A stretch of DNA of 64,000 nt, taken from the NCBI RefSeq assembly GCF_022347565.1, contig NZ_JAKRGH010000017.1, positions 28,787 through 92,786 of the forward strand, given 5' to 3'. Both the position numbers and the translations under genes were made by a program. The DNA is from Vibrio sp. Of7-15. Its GTDB lineage: Bacteria > Pseudomonadota > Gammaproteobacteria > Enterobacterales > Vibrionaceae. The first letter of the stretch is position 1, and every line of letters begins with the position of its first letter. The notes beneath the pieces were generated by a model, which saw only the letters and a list, made by a program, of their open reading frames with translations, had not been told where the DNA came from and made no database searches. Below, in pieces: positions 47,585-57,387 of the stretch.

Positions 47585-47822
47585 CTTACTTCCCTTGTTC
47601 AACTGGCTCAACTATACACAATGTTACAATTTCAATCTTGCACAATATTGCCTGAAATGCACTCATCTGACGTGTTCTAGGTCATAAGATCATTAAGTTA
47701 GCCTTGTTCCTAACTTTTAGTTATAAATTGTCAGTTATGGGATGTATTTAACAGTTAAATTATTTTAATAACATTTGATAAAGTAATGCGGTTTGAAATT
47801 TTTATCAGCAGGGAGCGGTATT

Positions 47823-49475
47823 TTGTTTGGAAGTCGATTTGAAGATATCAACCTGAAAGGGGATCTGTTTGGTGGTGTTACCACTGCCATCATTTCCCTT
47901 CCGCTAGCGCTGGCGTTTGGTGTTGCCTCTGGGGCGGGGGCTGAAGCGGGCCTTTGGGGCGCGATTATGGTGGGTTTGTTTGCAGCCCTATTTGGTGGTT
48001 CATCCAGCCTGATTTCTGAGCCGACAGGCCCGATGACGGTGATCATGACCGCGGTGATGACGAGTATGATGGCTCGTTATCCTGAAACGGGCATGGCTAT
48101 GACCTTTACTGTTGTTATGATGGCCGGTGCCTTTCAGATCTTACTCGGGACATTAAAGTTAGGTAAGTACGTTACTTTAATGCCCTATAGCGTGATTTCT
48201 GGTTTTATGTCGGGAATAGGGGTTATTTTAATTATCCTCCAACTTTCCCCTTTACTGGGTCATGCTGCGCCTTCTGGTGGTGTCATGGGAACGTTGACAG
48301 CCTTGCCTGACACGGTCGCAAACATGAAGTTTAGCGAGCTTTTTCTTGGCTTGTTAACCTTGGCCATTTTATTCTTTTTCCCAAAAAAATACCGCAAATA
48401 CATTCCTGCTCAGTTGGTGGCGTTGATTGCCGTTACGCTACTGTCTGTCATTGTTTTTGATACTGATAGCATCCGCCGAATTGGTGAGATCCCTGCTGGG
48501 TTACCATCGTTTGTGATCCCAACCATTAACTCTGAAATGTTTACCACCATGGTAATTGATGCGTTAGTGTTGGGCACATTAGGGTGTATTGATACTTTGC
48601 TGACCGCCGTTATCGGTGACTCCCTAACTCGTAAAGAGCATGATTCTGACAAAGAGCTGCGTGGTCAGGGGTTGGCTAACATGATCTCTGGTTTGTTTGG
48701 TGCTTTACCAGGGGCTGGTGCTACTATGGGTACGGTAACCAATATCCAAGTTGGTGCGCGTTCTCCTCTATCTGGTGTCATTCGTGCGTTAGTACTTGCG
48801 TTAGTGGTGCTGGTAGCTGGTAGCTTAACAGAGCCGATTCCAATGGCAGTATTGGCAGGTATTGCCGTGTACGTCGGCTTTAATATCTTAGATTGGAGTT
48901 TTATCCAGCGTGCTCATAAGGTCAGCGTGCAGGGTATGGCCATTATGTATGGCGTTATGTTGCTCACCGTATTTGTGGATTTGATTGCCGCAGTGGGGTT
49001 AGGCGTATTCATTTCTAACATCATCATTATTGAGCGCTTAAGTCGTGAGCAAGCAAGGCAAGTAAAAGCCATCAGTGATGCCGATGAAAATGACGTGCCA
49101 CTGACCGACAGTGAGCGGGGCCTATTAGACCGAGCAAATGGCAAGGTTCTGTTTTTCTATTTGTCTGGGCCAATGATTTTTAGTGTCTCAAAGGCGATTT
49201 CCCGTCAGCATTCGAGTATTTCAGATTACGAAGTCATGATTTTGGATCTCACCGATGTGCCGATGATTGATGTAACGGTTGGGCTTGCGTTAGAAAATGC
49301 CATTAAAGATGCTCTTGATGCAAACTGTGAAGTGTATTTGCTTTGCCCAAATAAACAGACTCGTCAGCAATTAGAGAAATTCCATGTGCTTGATTTAGTG
49401 CCTGATGGGAACACCTACTCCTTTAGGTACGAAGCGCTAAAAGCTGCCATTAAATTGGTTGATACAACCAAATAA
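47823..49475 (+). CDS. SulP-family anion transporter with STAS domain
   Basis: A 550-residue inner-membrane transporter with 10-14 membrane segments (about 10-400) and a cytoplasmic STAS domain (about 430-545, VLFFYLSGPMIFSV and VMILDLTDVPMIDVT). The conserved GGVTTAIISLPLALAFGVASGAGAE start and GSSSLISEPTGPM segment mark the SulP family, whose members carry sulfate, bicarbonate or dicarboxylates. The TTG at 47823 is preferred because AGGGAG lies seven bases upstream and family proteins begin at the equivalent point. A TTG at 47793 would add ten residues. The adjacent carbonic anhydrase favours bicarbonate as substrate, but this is inference. Confidence 0.92.
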   Translation: MFGSRFEDINLKGDLFGGVTTAIISLPLALAFGVASGAGAEAGLWGAIMVGLFAALFGGSSSLISEPTGPMTVIMTAVMTSMMARYPETGMAMTFTVVMMAGAFQILLGTLKLGKYVTLMPYSVISGFMSGIGVILIILQLSPLLGHAAPSGGVMGTLTALPDTVANMKFSELFLGLLTLAILFFFPKKYRKYIPAQLVALIAVTLLSVIVFDTDSIRRIGEIPAGLPSFVIPTINSEMFTTMVIDALVLGTLGCIDTLLTAVIGDSLTRKEHDSDKELRGQGLANMISGLFGALPGAGATMGTVTNIQVGARSPLSGVIRALVLALVVLVAGSLTEPIPMAVLAGIAVYVGFNILDWSFIQRAHKVSVQGMAIMYGVMLLTVFVDLIAAVGLGVFISNIIIIERLSREQARQVKAISDADENDVPLTDSERGLLDRANGKVLFFYLSGPMIFSVSKAISRQHSSISDYEVMILDLTDVPMIDVTVGLALENAIKDALDANCEVYLLCPNKQTRQQLEKFHVLDLVPDGNTYSFRYEALKAAIKLVDTTK

Positions 49476-49496
49476 ATGAAATGGATTTTTTGAATA

Positions 49497-49525
49497 AAAC
49501 GCAGTCACGATGGCTGCGTTTTTTA
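49497..49525 (+). terminator. Terminator of the SulP gene
   Basis: AAAACGCAG pairs with CTGCGTTTT and is followed by further T residues, 22 bases after the stop. Confidence 0.88.
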
Positions 49526-49614
49526 TTGAAGAAAATTCTAATATTGGCTTGAAAAGTGCTGTAAAAAGCAGCATCTCTAGTTTGTTAATAATAACAAAAG
49601 AGTAGTACTACTTT

Positions 49615-50541
49615 ATGTACGCATTAGAAATTGAGCAGCTTCGTAAAATTTATTCAGGCGGTGTAGAAGCCTTAAAAGGAGTGACGTTGCAGGTTGAGCA
49701 AGGTGATTTTTACGCGTTGCTTGGCCCCAATGGTGCTGGTAAATCCACAACAATCGGAGTAATTAGTTCACTGGTGAACAAAACCTCTGGGCAAGTGAAA
49801 GTCTTTGGCTCAGACATGGATACCGACTTGGTTGAGGCCAAAAAAAACATAGGTCTGGTTCCGCAAGAGTTTAATTTTAATCAGTTTGAAACGGTACTTC
49901 AGATCGTAACTCATCAAGCGGGCTACTATGGTGTTGAAAAAGATCTGGCACTGGAAAGAGCGAAAAAATACCTTTCTAAATTAGATTTATGGGAAAAAAG
50001 AAACGAGCGTGCTCGCGAACTTTCTGGTGGTATGAAGCGCCGTTTAATGATTGCTCGTGCGTTAATGCATGAACCAAAACTGTTAATCTTAGATGAGCCC
50101 ACAGCGGGTGTAGATATTGAACTGCGCCGTTCTATGTGGACGTTTTTGCAAGACATTAATCAGCAAGGTATCACCATTATTTTAACCACTCATTATCTTG
50201 AAGAAGCCGAAATGCTGTGTCGAAACATTGGCATTATTAATCGCGGTGAACTGATTGAAAATACCTCTATGTCTAATTTGCTGAGCAAACTGCAAGTGGA
50301 AACCTTTGTGTTTGATGTGGCGCAGGGTGCACCTTCCCCTAACTTGACGGGATGCCAGGTCGTATCTGTTGATGACGGTAAAATTGAAATCGAAGTAGAG
50401 AAAAGCGCGAGTTTAAATCATGTTTTCCAACAATTGAGTGAACAGGGTATTGATGTGCTTTCCATGCGCAATAAAGCCAATCGTCTTGAAGAACTCTTTG
50501 TGAGTATTGTCAGAGAAGGCGAAGCCAAGGAGAGCAAATAA
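49615..50541 (+). CDS. yadG: ABC transporter ATP-binding protein YadG
   Basis: A 308-residue ATPase of an ABC-2 exporter. It shows Walker A (GPNGAGKST, about residues 38-46), the signature LSGGMKRR, Walker B (LLILDEPTAGVD) and the switch histidine (TTHYLEEAE). Length and order match E. coli yadG-yadH. The substrate is unknown. Its stop overlaps the yadH start by one base. Confidence 0.93.
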   Translation: MYALEIEQLRKIYSGGVEALKGVTLQVEQGDFYALLGPNGAGKSTTIGVISSLVNKTSGQVKVFGSDMDTDLVEAKKNIGLVPQEFNFNQFETVLQIVTHQAGYYGVEKDLALERAKKYLSKLDLWEKRNERARELSGGMKRRLMIARALMHEPKLLILDEPTAGVDIELRRSMWTFLQDINQQGITIILTTHYLEEAEMLCRNIGIINRGELIENTSMSNLLSKLQVETFVFDVAQGAPSPNLTGCQVVSVDDGKIEIEVEKSASLNHVFQQLSEQGIDVLSMRNKANRLEELFVSIVREGEAKESK

Positions 50542-51311
50542 TGAATCATTTATATTGGGTTGCTTTTCGTAGCTTGATCTCTAAAGAGGTCATTCGATTT
50601 TCGCGTATTTGGGTACAAACTATAGTGCCGCCTGCGATCACGATGACGCTGTATTTCATTATTTTTGGTAACTTAATTGGGTCCCGAATTGGTGAGATGA
50701 GTGGCTTCAGCTATATGGAGTACATTGTGCCGGGGTTGATCATGATGTCGGTGATCACGAACTCCTATTCCAATGTTGCGTCTTCTTTTTTCAGCTCTAA
50801 GTTTCAGCGTAATATCGAAGAGCTATTAGTGGCACCTGTGCCTAATTACATTATTATTGCTGGTTTTGTGGGTGGTGGTGTCGTGCGAGGTCTTGCGGTT
50901 GGCACGATCGTAACCTTTGTCTCGCTCTTTTTTGTTGATTTGAATATCGCTCATTGGTGGGTGATTCTTCTAACCGTCCTAATGACGTCGATTGTGTTTT
51001 CTCTCGGTGGGTTGATTAATGCGGTTTATGCTCGCACTTTTGATGACATCAGCATTATTCCGACCTTTGTTTTAACACCGCTCACGTATTTGGGAGGCGT
51101 CTTTTATTCGATCAGTTTATTGCCTGAATTCTGGCAGGGCGTGTCTAAACTTAACCCGATCGTGTACATGGTTAATGCGTTCCGCTATGGATTTTTAGGT
51201 GTTGCTGATGTCAGTATCGCCACTTCATTTTCAGTATTAGGCGTGTTTATTGTTGGTTTGTATGCTGTGGCGTGGTCTCTTGTGTCACGTGGTGTAGGCC
51301 TTAGAAGTTAA
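50541..51311 (+). CDS. yadH: ABC transporter permease YadH
   Basis: A 256-residue inner-membrane permease of the ABC-2 family with six transmembrane segments and the family motif LTYLGGVFYSISLLPEFWQGVSKLNPIVYMVNAFRYGFLG. It pairs with YadG. The start overlaps the yadG stop by one base, and AAGGAG lies seven bases before the ATG. A strong bidirectional terminator separates it from panC. Confidence 0.94.
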   Translation: MNHLYWVAFRSLISKEVIRFSRIWVQTIVPPAITMTLYFIIFGNLIGSRIGEMSGFSYMEYIVPGLIMMSVITNSYSNVASSFFSSKFQRNIEELLVAPVPNYIIIAGFVGGGVVRGLAVGTIVTFVSLFFVDLNIAHWWVILLTVLMTSIVFSLGGLINAVYARTFDDISIIPTFVLTPLTYLGGVFYSISLLPEFWQGVSKLNPIVYMVNAFRYGFLGVADVSIATSFSVLGVFIVGLYAVAWSLVSRGVGLRS

Positions 51312-51338
51312 TGTCTACGTTTTACTAAATCACGAAAT

Positions 51339-51367
51339 AAAAAGGGCACTATCTCAGTGCCCTTTTT
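51339..51367. terminator. Bidirectional terminator between yadH and panC
   Basis: AAAAAGGGCACT pairs perfectly with AGTGCCCTTTTT around a five-base loop. T-runs occur on both strands and the genes converge. Confidence 0.95.
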
Positions 51368-51388
51368 GATCTAAATTGAATCGTTTGA

Positions 51389-52276
51389 TTATGCGCTTTC
51401 TTCTGGTTCTTCTTCTTGAACCTGAACAGCAAGCTCTACAATTTGATTATCAATCAAACGTGCTTGGCCTAAGAAAGCAGACATTAAGATCACCGCTTGG
51501 GTGGTATCACCATCAATTGGTTGTAACGTTCTTGCATCGCGAATGAAAATCTCATCCGGCTGAAGATCAGCTGCACGCAGTTGATCGTTCGCGTCTTCAA
51601 TTAACGATGGGTAGTCATCACGGCCGCCACGCATTTGGCTGCTGATCCAGCGCATTGTACGAGCCAGAACTGGAGCGCGTTGGCGTTCATCAATAGTGAG
51701 GTAACCATTGCGAGAGCTCATGGCTAAACCATCCATTTCACGTACCGTCGGCACGCCAATGATTTCAATGTCCATGGCCAGATCAATCACCATTTGGCGA
51801 ATTAATGCAAGTTGTTGGAAATCCTTTTCGCCAAAACACGCAACATCAGGTTGAACAATATTAAATAACTTAGTCACTACCGTTGATACACCACGGAAGT
51901 GGCCCGGACGAGAGGCGCCTTCTAACATCTGAGATAGCCCTGGTACGTCAACAAAAGTTTGTTTATCCAGACCTTCTGGGTACATGATCTCAGGGGTAGG
52001 GGTAAACACGGCTTCCACCGCTTCACCGTTCAGTTTGCTTAAATCGTCTTCTAGGGTACGTGGGTACGCGTTCAAATCGTCAGCTTTATCAAACTGCATT
52101 GGGTTGACAAAAATACTGGCAACCACGATATCGGCGTTCTCACGAGCTTTACGAACTAAGGTTAAATGACCTTCGTGTAAGTTGCCCATGGTCGGAACAA
52201 AAGCGATTCGGCGACCATCACGTTTCCAAGTTTTAATTTGCTCACGTAATGTAGCTATGTCTGCGAAAGTTTGCAT
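51389..52276 (-). CDS. panC: Pantothenate synthetase
   Basis: A 295-residue cytoplasmic enzyme that joins pantoate and beta-alanine to give pantothenate. [20 protein letters not shown] contains the HxGH nucleotide-binding site. [16 protein letters not shown] and MSSRNGYL are further family motifs. The C-terminal 15 residues are acidic. It is the second gene of a panB-panC pair, nine bases after panB, and supplies coenzyme A synthesis. Confidence 0.97.
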   Translation of the reverse strand: MQTFADIATLREQIKTWKRDGRRIAFVPTMGNLHEGHLTLVRKARENADIVVASIFVNPMQFDKADDLNAYPRTLEDDLSKLNGEAVEAVFTPTPEIMYPEGLDKQTFVDVPGLSQMLEGASRPGHFRGVSTVVTKLFNIVQPDVACFGEKDFQQLALIRQMVIDLAMDIEIIGVPTVREMDGLAMSSRNGYLTIDERQRAPVLARTMRWISSQMRGGRDDYPSLIEDANDQLRAADLQPDEIFIRDARTLQPIDGDTTQAVILMSAFLGQARLIDNQIVELAVQVQEEEPEESA

Positions 52277-52285
52277 TATTTGTCC

Positions 52286-53080
52286 TTACTCAAAGGTATG
52301 CTCTGAGCCAGGGAATATACCTTGCTCGACATCTTGTATGTATTGGGTTACTGCTGTACGCATATCGCCCGTTTCAGCTAAGAAGTTCTTAGAAAAGCGC
52401 GGCATATAGTTTGCTGATATACCAAACATATCGTGCATGACTAAAATCTGGCCATCAGTGGCATTACCAGCACCAATGCCAATGACTGGTACGTTAACCG
52501 CTTTAGTGATGCGTTCTGCTAATGAGCCCGGTACGCATTCTAATAGAATGATTTGTGCCCCTGCATTTTGTAGAGCAAGCGCATCACGAACCATTTGATC
52601 TGCTTGATCTTGGTCGCGACCTTGTATTTTGTAGCCACCAAAAATGTTGACGGACTGCGGCGTTAAACCTAGGTGAGCACAAACAGGCACAGCACGCTCT
52701 GTTAGTGTACGAATGGTTTCTGCGACCCACTCGCCACCCTCAATTTTCACCATGTTAGCGCCCGCTTGCATCAGTTTAGCGGCATTCTCGCACGCTTGCT
52801 CTGGTGTGGCGTAGCTCATGAATGGCATATCAGCCATTAACAGTGAATTTGGGCTACCAGCGCGTACACAGCGCGCATGGTAAGCGATATCGTCCACGCT
52901 GACGGCTAACGTATCGTTCTTACCTTGTAGAACCATACCTAATGAGTCGCCGACCAATAATACAGGCATTTCTTGTTGCTCTAATAACTGAGCAAAGCTT
53001 GCATCATACGCGGTGGATGTTGCGAATTTACGACCTTCTTGCTTCCATTTGATAAGATCGTTGATGGTAATTTTTTTCAT
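52286..53080 (-). CDS. panB: 3-methyl-2-oxobutanoate hydroxymethyltransferase
   Basis: A 264-residue cytoplasmic TIM-barrel enzyme making ketopantoate. The [34 protein letters not shown] and [20 protein letters not shown] segments are conserved. GGAATTAT lies before the ATG. It forms a pair with panC and starts 24 bases after folK, so the folK-panB-panC genes probably share a transcript, as in many gamma-proteobacteria. Confidence 0.97.
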   Translation of the reverse strand: MKKITINDLIKWKQEGRKFATSTAYDASFAQLLEQQEMPVLLVGDSLGMVLQGKNDTLAVSVDDIAYHARCVRAGSPNSLLMADMPFMSYATPEQACENAAKLMQAGANMVKIEGGEWVAETIRTLTERAVPVCAHLGLTPQSVNIFGGYKIQGRDQDQADQMVRDALALQNAGAQIILLECVPGSLAERITKAVNVPVIGIGAGNATDGQILVMHDMFGISANYMPRFSKNFLAETGDMRTAVTQYIQDVEQGIFPGSEHTFE

Positions 53081-53104
53081 GGATAATTCCTTTCTAGGCG
53101 TGGG

Positions 53105-53590
53105 CTAGGCTTGCCAAATCGTGAGCCCATTTTTATCAACTTGTTGTAGCAAGCTTGCCAATTCTGTTCCGTCAGGCAGGGTTAAGCTTGGTGCAATTTC
53201 TGCCAGCGGATAGAGAACAAATTCTCTGACTTTCATTCCATAGTGAGGAATGGTCAGGCGTTCGCTATCAAGAACAGTGTTACCAAAAAGAATGAGATCT
53301 AAATCAAGGGTTCTTGGACCCCAACGCTCATCTTTACGCACTCGGCCTTGGTTTAACTCAATTTCTTGAGTGAGGTCGAGCAGTGACAATGGCTCTAGTT
53401 GAGTCTTTATTTCTACAACCGCATTAATGTAGTCGGGTTGATCTTGTGGTCCCATTGGTGTGCTGCTGTATAACGACGAAACAGCAGTTACCTGGGTATT
53501 AGGCAGCTGCTGTAGAGCGTTAATGGCGCACTTTGCTTGAGCAACCGGGTCTCCCTGGTTACTACCAATGGCAATGTATGCTGTGATCAT
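53105..53590 (-). CDS. folK: 2-amino-4-hydroxy-6-hydroxymethyldihydropteridine pyrophosphokinase
   Basis: A 161-residue cytoplasmic folate-pathway kinase that pyrophosphorylates the pterin before dihydropteroate synthesis. The IAIGSNQGDP start, VSSLYSSTPMGPQDQPDYINAV and WGPRTLDLDLILFG motifs are complete. Its ATG overlaps the pcnB stop by four bases, indicating coupled translation. Confidence 0.97.
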   Translation of the reverse strand: MITAYIAIGSNQGDPVAQAKCAINALQQLPNTQVTAVSSLYSSTPMGPQDQPDYINAVVEIKTQLEPLSLLDLTQEIELNQGRVRKDERWGPRTLDLDLILFGNTVLDSERLTIPHYGMKVREFVLYPLAEIAPSLTLPDGTELASLLQQVDKNGLTIWQA

Positions 53591-54978
53591 GAATCTGCTT
53601 TTGTTGTGTTCTTACGGCGAAAATTTGGCTTACGGCGACGATTACCGCCAGAGCGTCTTTGACCGAGCTGCTGTACCATTTTTTGCTTCTGGTTACGATC
53701 GGCATTCTGGAACTCTGTCCACCACTGTGCAAGTTCTTTTGTTTGACCTTGTTCAATTTCAGCGCGCATTTCAAGGAAATCAAACCCAGCTCTGAATTTT
53801 TGTTGATCATGCAGGGCGAAGGCACGTTTACCACTGCGACGCGGCAAGCGAAGTTGTAGCTGCCAGATATCGCGAATGGTCGTGGTGAATCGACGTGGGA
53901 TCGCAATATTTTTGACTTGTTTATCAAGAATTATATTGCTGGCTTCCATAATGGCATCGTAGTAACTCATGCCATTTTCTTCACATAACTGTTCTGCTTT
54001 ATGGACCAACGGGTACCATAATACCGCGGCAAACACGAACGCTGGGTTGACGCGTTGTTCCGCATTTAGGCGACGGTCAGTAGAGCTTAACACCAGCTCA
54101 ATCATTTGCTCGGTGTTACTGTCTTGATCGTCGGTGAAGTATTCTGCTACTAGTGGAAATAGCTGTTGGAATAAGTTGTATTCACGTAGCATGTCGTAAG
54201 TCACCAAGCCATCGCCAGATTGAAGCAGCTTTAGTGACTCTTCAAATAAACGTGCAGCCGGAATATCGAGCAAAAGAGGTGACAGTTGCTTGATAGGCGC
54301 GGCGGTTTTTGGGCAAATGGTCATGCTTAATTTAGCGGCAAAACGAATGGCGCGTAGCATGCGTACCGGATCTTCACGGTAGCGTGTTTCTGGATCGCCC
54401 ATTAAACGAATCACGCCATCTTCTAAGTCTTGCAGGCCGTTGGCATAGTCGTGGATGGAGTAATCGGCGATGTTGTAATACATGGCATTGATCGTAAAGT
54501 CACGACGCTGAGCATCTTCTTCTACGGTGCCATATACGTTATCACGCAGCAGCATACCTTCATCAGATTGTGATGACAGGTTCTTCTTTGTGGCTTTTTC
54601 GTCATGATGGCCACGGAAGGTGGCTACCTCAATGATGTCTCGGCCAAAGAGGATATGAGCTAATCGGAAGCGGCGGCCAATTAAGCGGCAGTTGCGAAAT
54701 AGCTTTTTGATCTCTTCTGGCGTTGCGTTAGTCGCAATATCAAAATCTTTTGGTTGTTTGTCTAGTAATAAGTCACGCACTCCACCGCCTACCAAAAAGG
54801 CATCAAAGCCTGCGTTATTCAGACGATAAAGAACCTTCAGCGCATTATCGCTGATGTCTTTGCGTGAAATATTGTGCTCTTGGCGTGTAATGATGTTCAG
54901 TTTTAAATCCTCACTAGAGTCAGTATCACTGTCACTGCTTAGTGCTTTACGGCAAAAGCTGGCTACTTGATTAAAGAT
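53587..54978 (-). CDS. pcnB: Poly(A) polymerase I, probable AUC start codon
   Basis: An enzyme of about 464 residues that adds 3' poly(A) tails and so marks RNAs for decay. It has the class II nucleotidyltransferase motif LVGGGVRDLLL followed by FDIATNATPEE with the metal-binding aspartates, and a basic C-terminus (RRSGGNRRRKPNFRRKN). No ATG lies near the expected N-terminus. Alignment with E. coli PcnB (FTRVANFCRKVL), which begins at AUU, places the start at ATC 54976-54978 (FNQVASFCRKAL) with GAGGTGGG five bases upstream. A TTG at 54990 is in frame but has no ribosome-binding site. Rare starts of this kind keep PcnB scarce. Confidence 0.92.
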   Translation of the reverse strand: MFNQVASFCRKALSSDSDTDSSEDLKLNIITRQEHNISRKDISDNALKVLYRLNNAGFDAFLVGGGVRDLLLDKQPKDFDIATNATPEEIKKLFRNCRLIGRRFRLAHILFGRDIIEVATFRGHHDEKATKKNLSSQSDEGMLLRDNVYGTVEEDAQRRDFTINAMYYNIADYSIHDYANGLQDLEDGVIRLMGDPETRYREDPVRMLRAIRFAAKLSMTICPKTAAPIKQLSPLLLDIPAARLFEESLKLLQSGDGLVTYDMLREYNLFQQLFPLVAEYFTDDQDSNTEQMIELVLSSTDRRLNAEQRVNPAFVFAAVLWYPLVHKAEQLCEENGMSYYDAIMEASNIILDKQVKNIAIPRRFTTTIRDIWQLQLRLPRRSGKRAFALHDQQKFRAGFDFLEMRAEIEQGQTKELAQWWTEFQNADRNQKQKMVQQLGQRRSGGNRRRKPNFRRKNTTKADS

Positions 54979-55029
54979 AACCCACCTCAATTATGTGATA
55001 GAAACAGACAAACAGCCGCTAATGATAGC

Positions 55030-55923
55030 TTAGGCTAGGCCATTTGAGAATGCTGGTGTGATCTGGATCTGAGCTGGTAGCCGGTTTATCTGCCAGTTTT
55101 TTGTCGCCCAAGCCAGAATTTCATCAATATTGGCACTCTTTAGCGCATTATCTGGCGACATACCAAGAAAGTGCAGTGCAGCCAGTAGTGTAGGTTTTGG
55201 GTTGTCTAAATCTATTGCTGGCGCGTGGTTTTGTTTTGAGAGCTTATTGCCATCTGCCCCTAATGCCAGTGGTAAATGGAGGTAGCTGACAGTCGGCTGC
55301 TTGAAGAGTTTATACAGGCTGATTTGACGGCCCGTTGGCTCAATTAAATCGGCTCCGCGTACGACTTCGGTCACACCCTGCTCAATGTCGTCTAAAACTA
55401 CGGCCAAGTTATACGCAAATAAACCATCACGACGTTTGATAATGAAATCTTCTTTAGCCAGCTCTGGGTTAATTTTAATGGTACCGTGCAGTAAATCAGT
55501 GAACTCGGTAACAGGTTCAACCATTGTTAAACGGACAGAGGTATCGTTGTCACTTAAGTGTTTATCTCGGCATGTTCCGGAATAAAATCCACCGCTTTGT
55601 TTGATCTGCTTACGGGTACATTGGCAGTAGTACGCTTGCTGGTGTACTAACCAATGCTCGATTTGAGCTTGGTATGCATCATGCCTTTGGCTTTGGTACA
55701 TGACAGAGCCATCCCAATACAGACCGTAGGCTTCTAATGTACGTAAAATCAGATCCGCTGCGCCTTCCATTTCTCGTGGAGGATCGAGATCTTCCATTCT
55801 TACTAACCAAGTTCCCTGTTGAGCTTTGGCTTGCAAGTAACTGCCAAGCGCAGCCACTAATGAACCAAAGTGGAGTGGACCAGAGGGAGAGGGCGCAAAT
55901 CGGCCAATGTAGTCTTGTGTCAT
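55030..55923 (-). CDS. gluQ: Glutamyl-Q tRNA(Asp) synthetase
   Basis: A 297-residue tRNA-modifying enzyme that activates glutamate and attaches it to queuosine in tRNA(Asp). It resembles the catalytic half of GluRS without the anticodon-binding domain. The HIGH-like motif is in [20 protein letters not shown], the KMSKS-like site is NKLSKQNH, and cysteines of the zinc site occur in [10 protein letters not shown] and GTCRD. It follows dksA by 78 bases with a terminator in between, so expression probably depends on read-through. Confidence 0.95.
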   Translation of the reverse strand: MTQDYIGRFAPSPSGPLHFGSLVAALGSYLQAKAQQGTWLVRMEDLDPPREMEGAADLILRTLEAYGLYWDGSVMYQSQRHDAYQAQIEHWLVHQQAYYCQCTRKQIKQSGGFYSGTCRDKHLSDNDTSVRLTMVEPVTEFTDLLHGTIKINPELAKEDFIIKRRDGLFAYNLAVVLDDIEQGVTEVVRGADLIEPTGRQISLYKLFKQPTVSYLHLPLALGADGNKLSKQNHAPAIDLDNPKPTLLAALHFLGMSPDNALKSANIDEILAWATKNWQINRLPAQIQITPAFSNGLA

Positions 55924-55955
55924 AGCAGTAAGGTAATCGATGAAATGGATGAAAC

Positions 55956-55979
55956 AAAAAAGGGAGCCTTAGCCCCCTC
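55956..55979 (-). terminator. Terminator of dksA, inside the dksA-gluQ gap
   Basis: On the minus strand GGGGGC pairs with GCTCCC (one G-U) and is followed by six T residues, 25 bases after the dksA stop. It would limit transcription into gluQ, as described for the dksA-gluQ region of enteric bacteria. Confidence 0.8.
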
Positions 55980-56001
55980 TTTATATGTGCGTAAGTCTGG
56001 C

Positions 56002-56451
56002 TTAGCCTGCCATTTGCTTCTCTTTGATCTCTGCAAGTGTTTTACAGTCGATACAAAGGTCGGCAGTTGGGCGTGCTTCAAGGCGACGAACACCGATTTC
56101 CACACCACAAGAATCACAGAAGCCAAAATCGTCATCTTCGATTTTCTGTAGTGTTTTTTCGATTTTCTTGATCAGGCGACGCTCGCGGTCACGGTTACGA
56201 AGTTCAAGGCTGAATTCTTCTTCCTGTGCTGCACGATCGACTGGATCTGGAAAGTTTGCCGCTTCGTCCTGCATGTGGTTCACAGTGCGTTCCACTTCTT
56301 CCCTGAGTTGGTTGCGCCAGGCATCTAGGATTTTAGTAAAGTGAGCCGTTTGTTCTGGCCCCATGTACTCTTCACCTGCTTTTTCCTGGTATGGTTCAAC
56401 CCCGGCAATAGCTAGGATGCCTAACGTTTTTTTCATGTTGCTCTCTGGCAT
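56002..56451 (-). CDS. dksA: RNA polymerase-binding transcription factor DksA
   Basis: A 149-residue factor that binds the secondary channel of RNA polymerase and works with ppGpp in the stringent response. The coiled coil with its [10 protein letters not shown] tip and the zinc finger [21 protein letters not shown] (four Cys) are complete, and [17 protein letters not shown] matches E. coli closely. AGGAG lies seven bases before the ATG. A terminator follows. Confidence 0.98.
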   Translation of the reverse strand: MPESNMKKTLGILAIAGVEPYQEKAGEEYMGPEQTAHFTKILDAWRNQLREEVERTVNHMQDEAANFPDPVDRAAQEEEFSLELRNRDRERRLIKKIEKTLQKIEDDDFGFCDSCGVEIGVRRLEARPTADLCIDCKTLAEIKEKQMAG

Positions 56452-56584
56452 ACTGCTTCTCCTAAATACACCTTTGACTTAGCCAGTCAAATTTGGGCGC
56501 TATCTATAGCAGAAAGGATCACGAGTGGCAATGACAGCTGAGTTCAATTTGATACCATTGTGAAGGCAGCAACACTTTTCATAA

Positions 56585-57292
56585 TTAATCGTGAAAAGGT
56601 AATGCCGAATGTAATTTCATCTCATTGGCAGTAAATTGAACTTGATAGCAGATTACTTCCACCCCTTTTGCCTTTGCTTGCTTAAGTAATGAGTAATAGT
56701 CCGGGTCTATATGGTGTGCCGCAGAGACTTTTTCAATGCCTGAATGTAAAACAGCGAAGAAAAGTACAGCCCGGCTTCCATTTTCTGCCATTTCTGTTAA
56801 CTCTCTGAGGTGTTTTTGACCACGAGTGGTTACGGAATCGGGAAAGAAGCCTTGACCCTTTTTGTCTAATAGCGTCACACTTTTTACTTCAATGTAGCAG
56901 TCTTGACGAGCATCATCTTGCAATAGGACGTCGATTCGACTGTTTTCATTGCCGTATTTTACCTCCGTACGCAGTTGAGCATACCCTTGTAGCTCTGTGA
57001 TCACACCGGATCGAATGGCCTCTTCAACCAATTGATTTGCTCGAATGGTGTTCACACAAATCGTATGGCCGAGCGGGGTTTCACTGAGCTCCCAACTGTT
57101 TGGGTATTTGCGCTTTGGGTTAGATGAAGTAGAAAACCAAACTTTATTGCCAGGTTCCGCACACCCTGTCATCGCGCCAGTATTAGCACAGTGAATAGTC
57201 CGAATTTCACCGCTTTCTAGCTCAATGTCTGCCAAAAAGCGTTTATAGCGTTTAATTAAGCTACCCGATTCCAATTCTGGTTCAAATTTCAT
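56585..57292 (-). CDS. sfsA: Sugar fermentation stimulation protein SfsA
   Basis: A 235-residue protein of the SfsA family. It is proposed to be a DNA-binding or nuclease-like regulator of maltose metabolism. The biochemical function is unsettled. Conserved segments are [31 protein letters not shown] and [16 protein letters not shown]. The ATG at 57292 (MKFEPEL) is chosen because GGAG lies six bases upstream. The longer frame to 57421 would overlap the divergent hrpB gene and is not supported. It lies upstream of dksA on the same strand but is the gene before it, as in E. coli. Confidence 0.95.
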   Translation of the reverse strand: MKFEPELESGSLIKRYKRFLADIELESGEIRTIHCANTGAMTGCAEPGNKVWFSTSSNPKRKYPNSWELSETPLGHTICVNTIRANQLVEEAIRSGVITELQGYAQLRTEVKYGNENSRIDVLLQDDARQDCYIEVKSVTLLDKKGQGFFPDSVTTRGQKHLRELTEMAENGSRAVLFFAVLHSGIEKVSAAHHIDPDYYSLLKQAKAKGVEVICYQVQFTANEMKLHSALPFHD

Positions 57293-57387
57293 TATAGCTC
57301 CAAATGTGCGCTGGGGGATTATTCGCGCTTTACCCCTGTTTTTTTGTACAATAGTCAGGTTTTGAATCATGACATAAGGCGAGAGAG

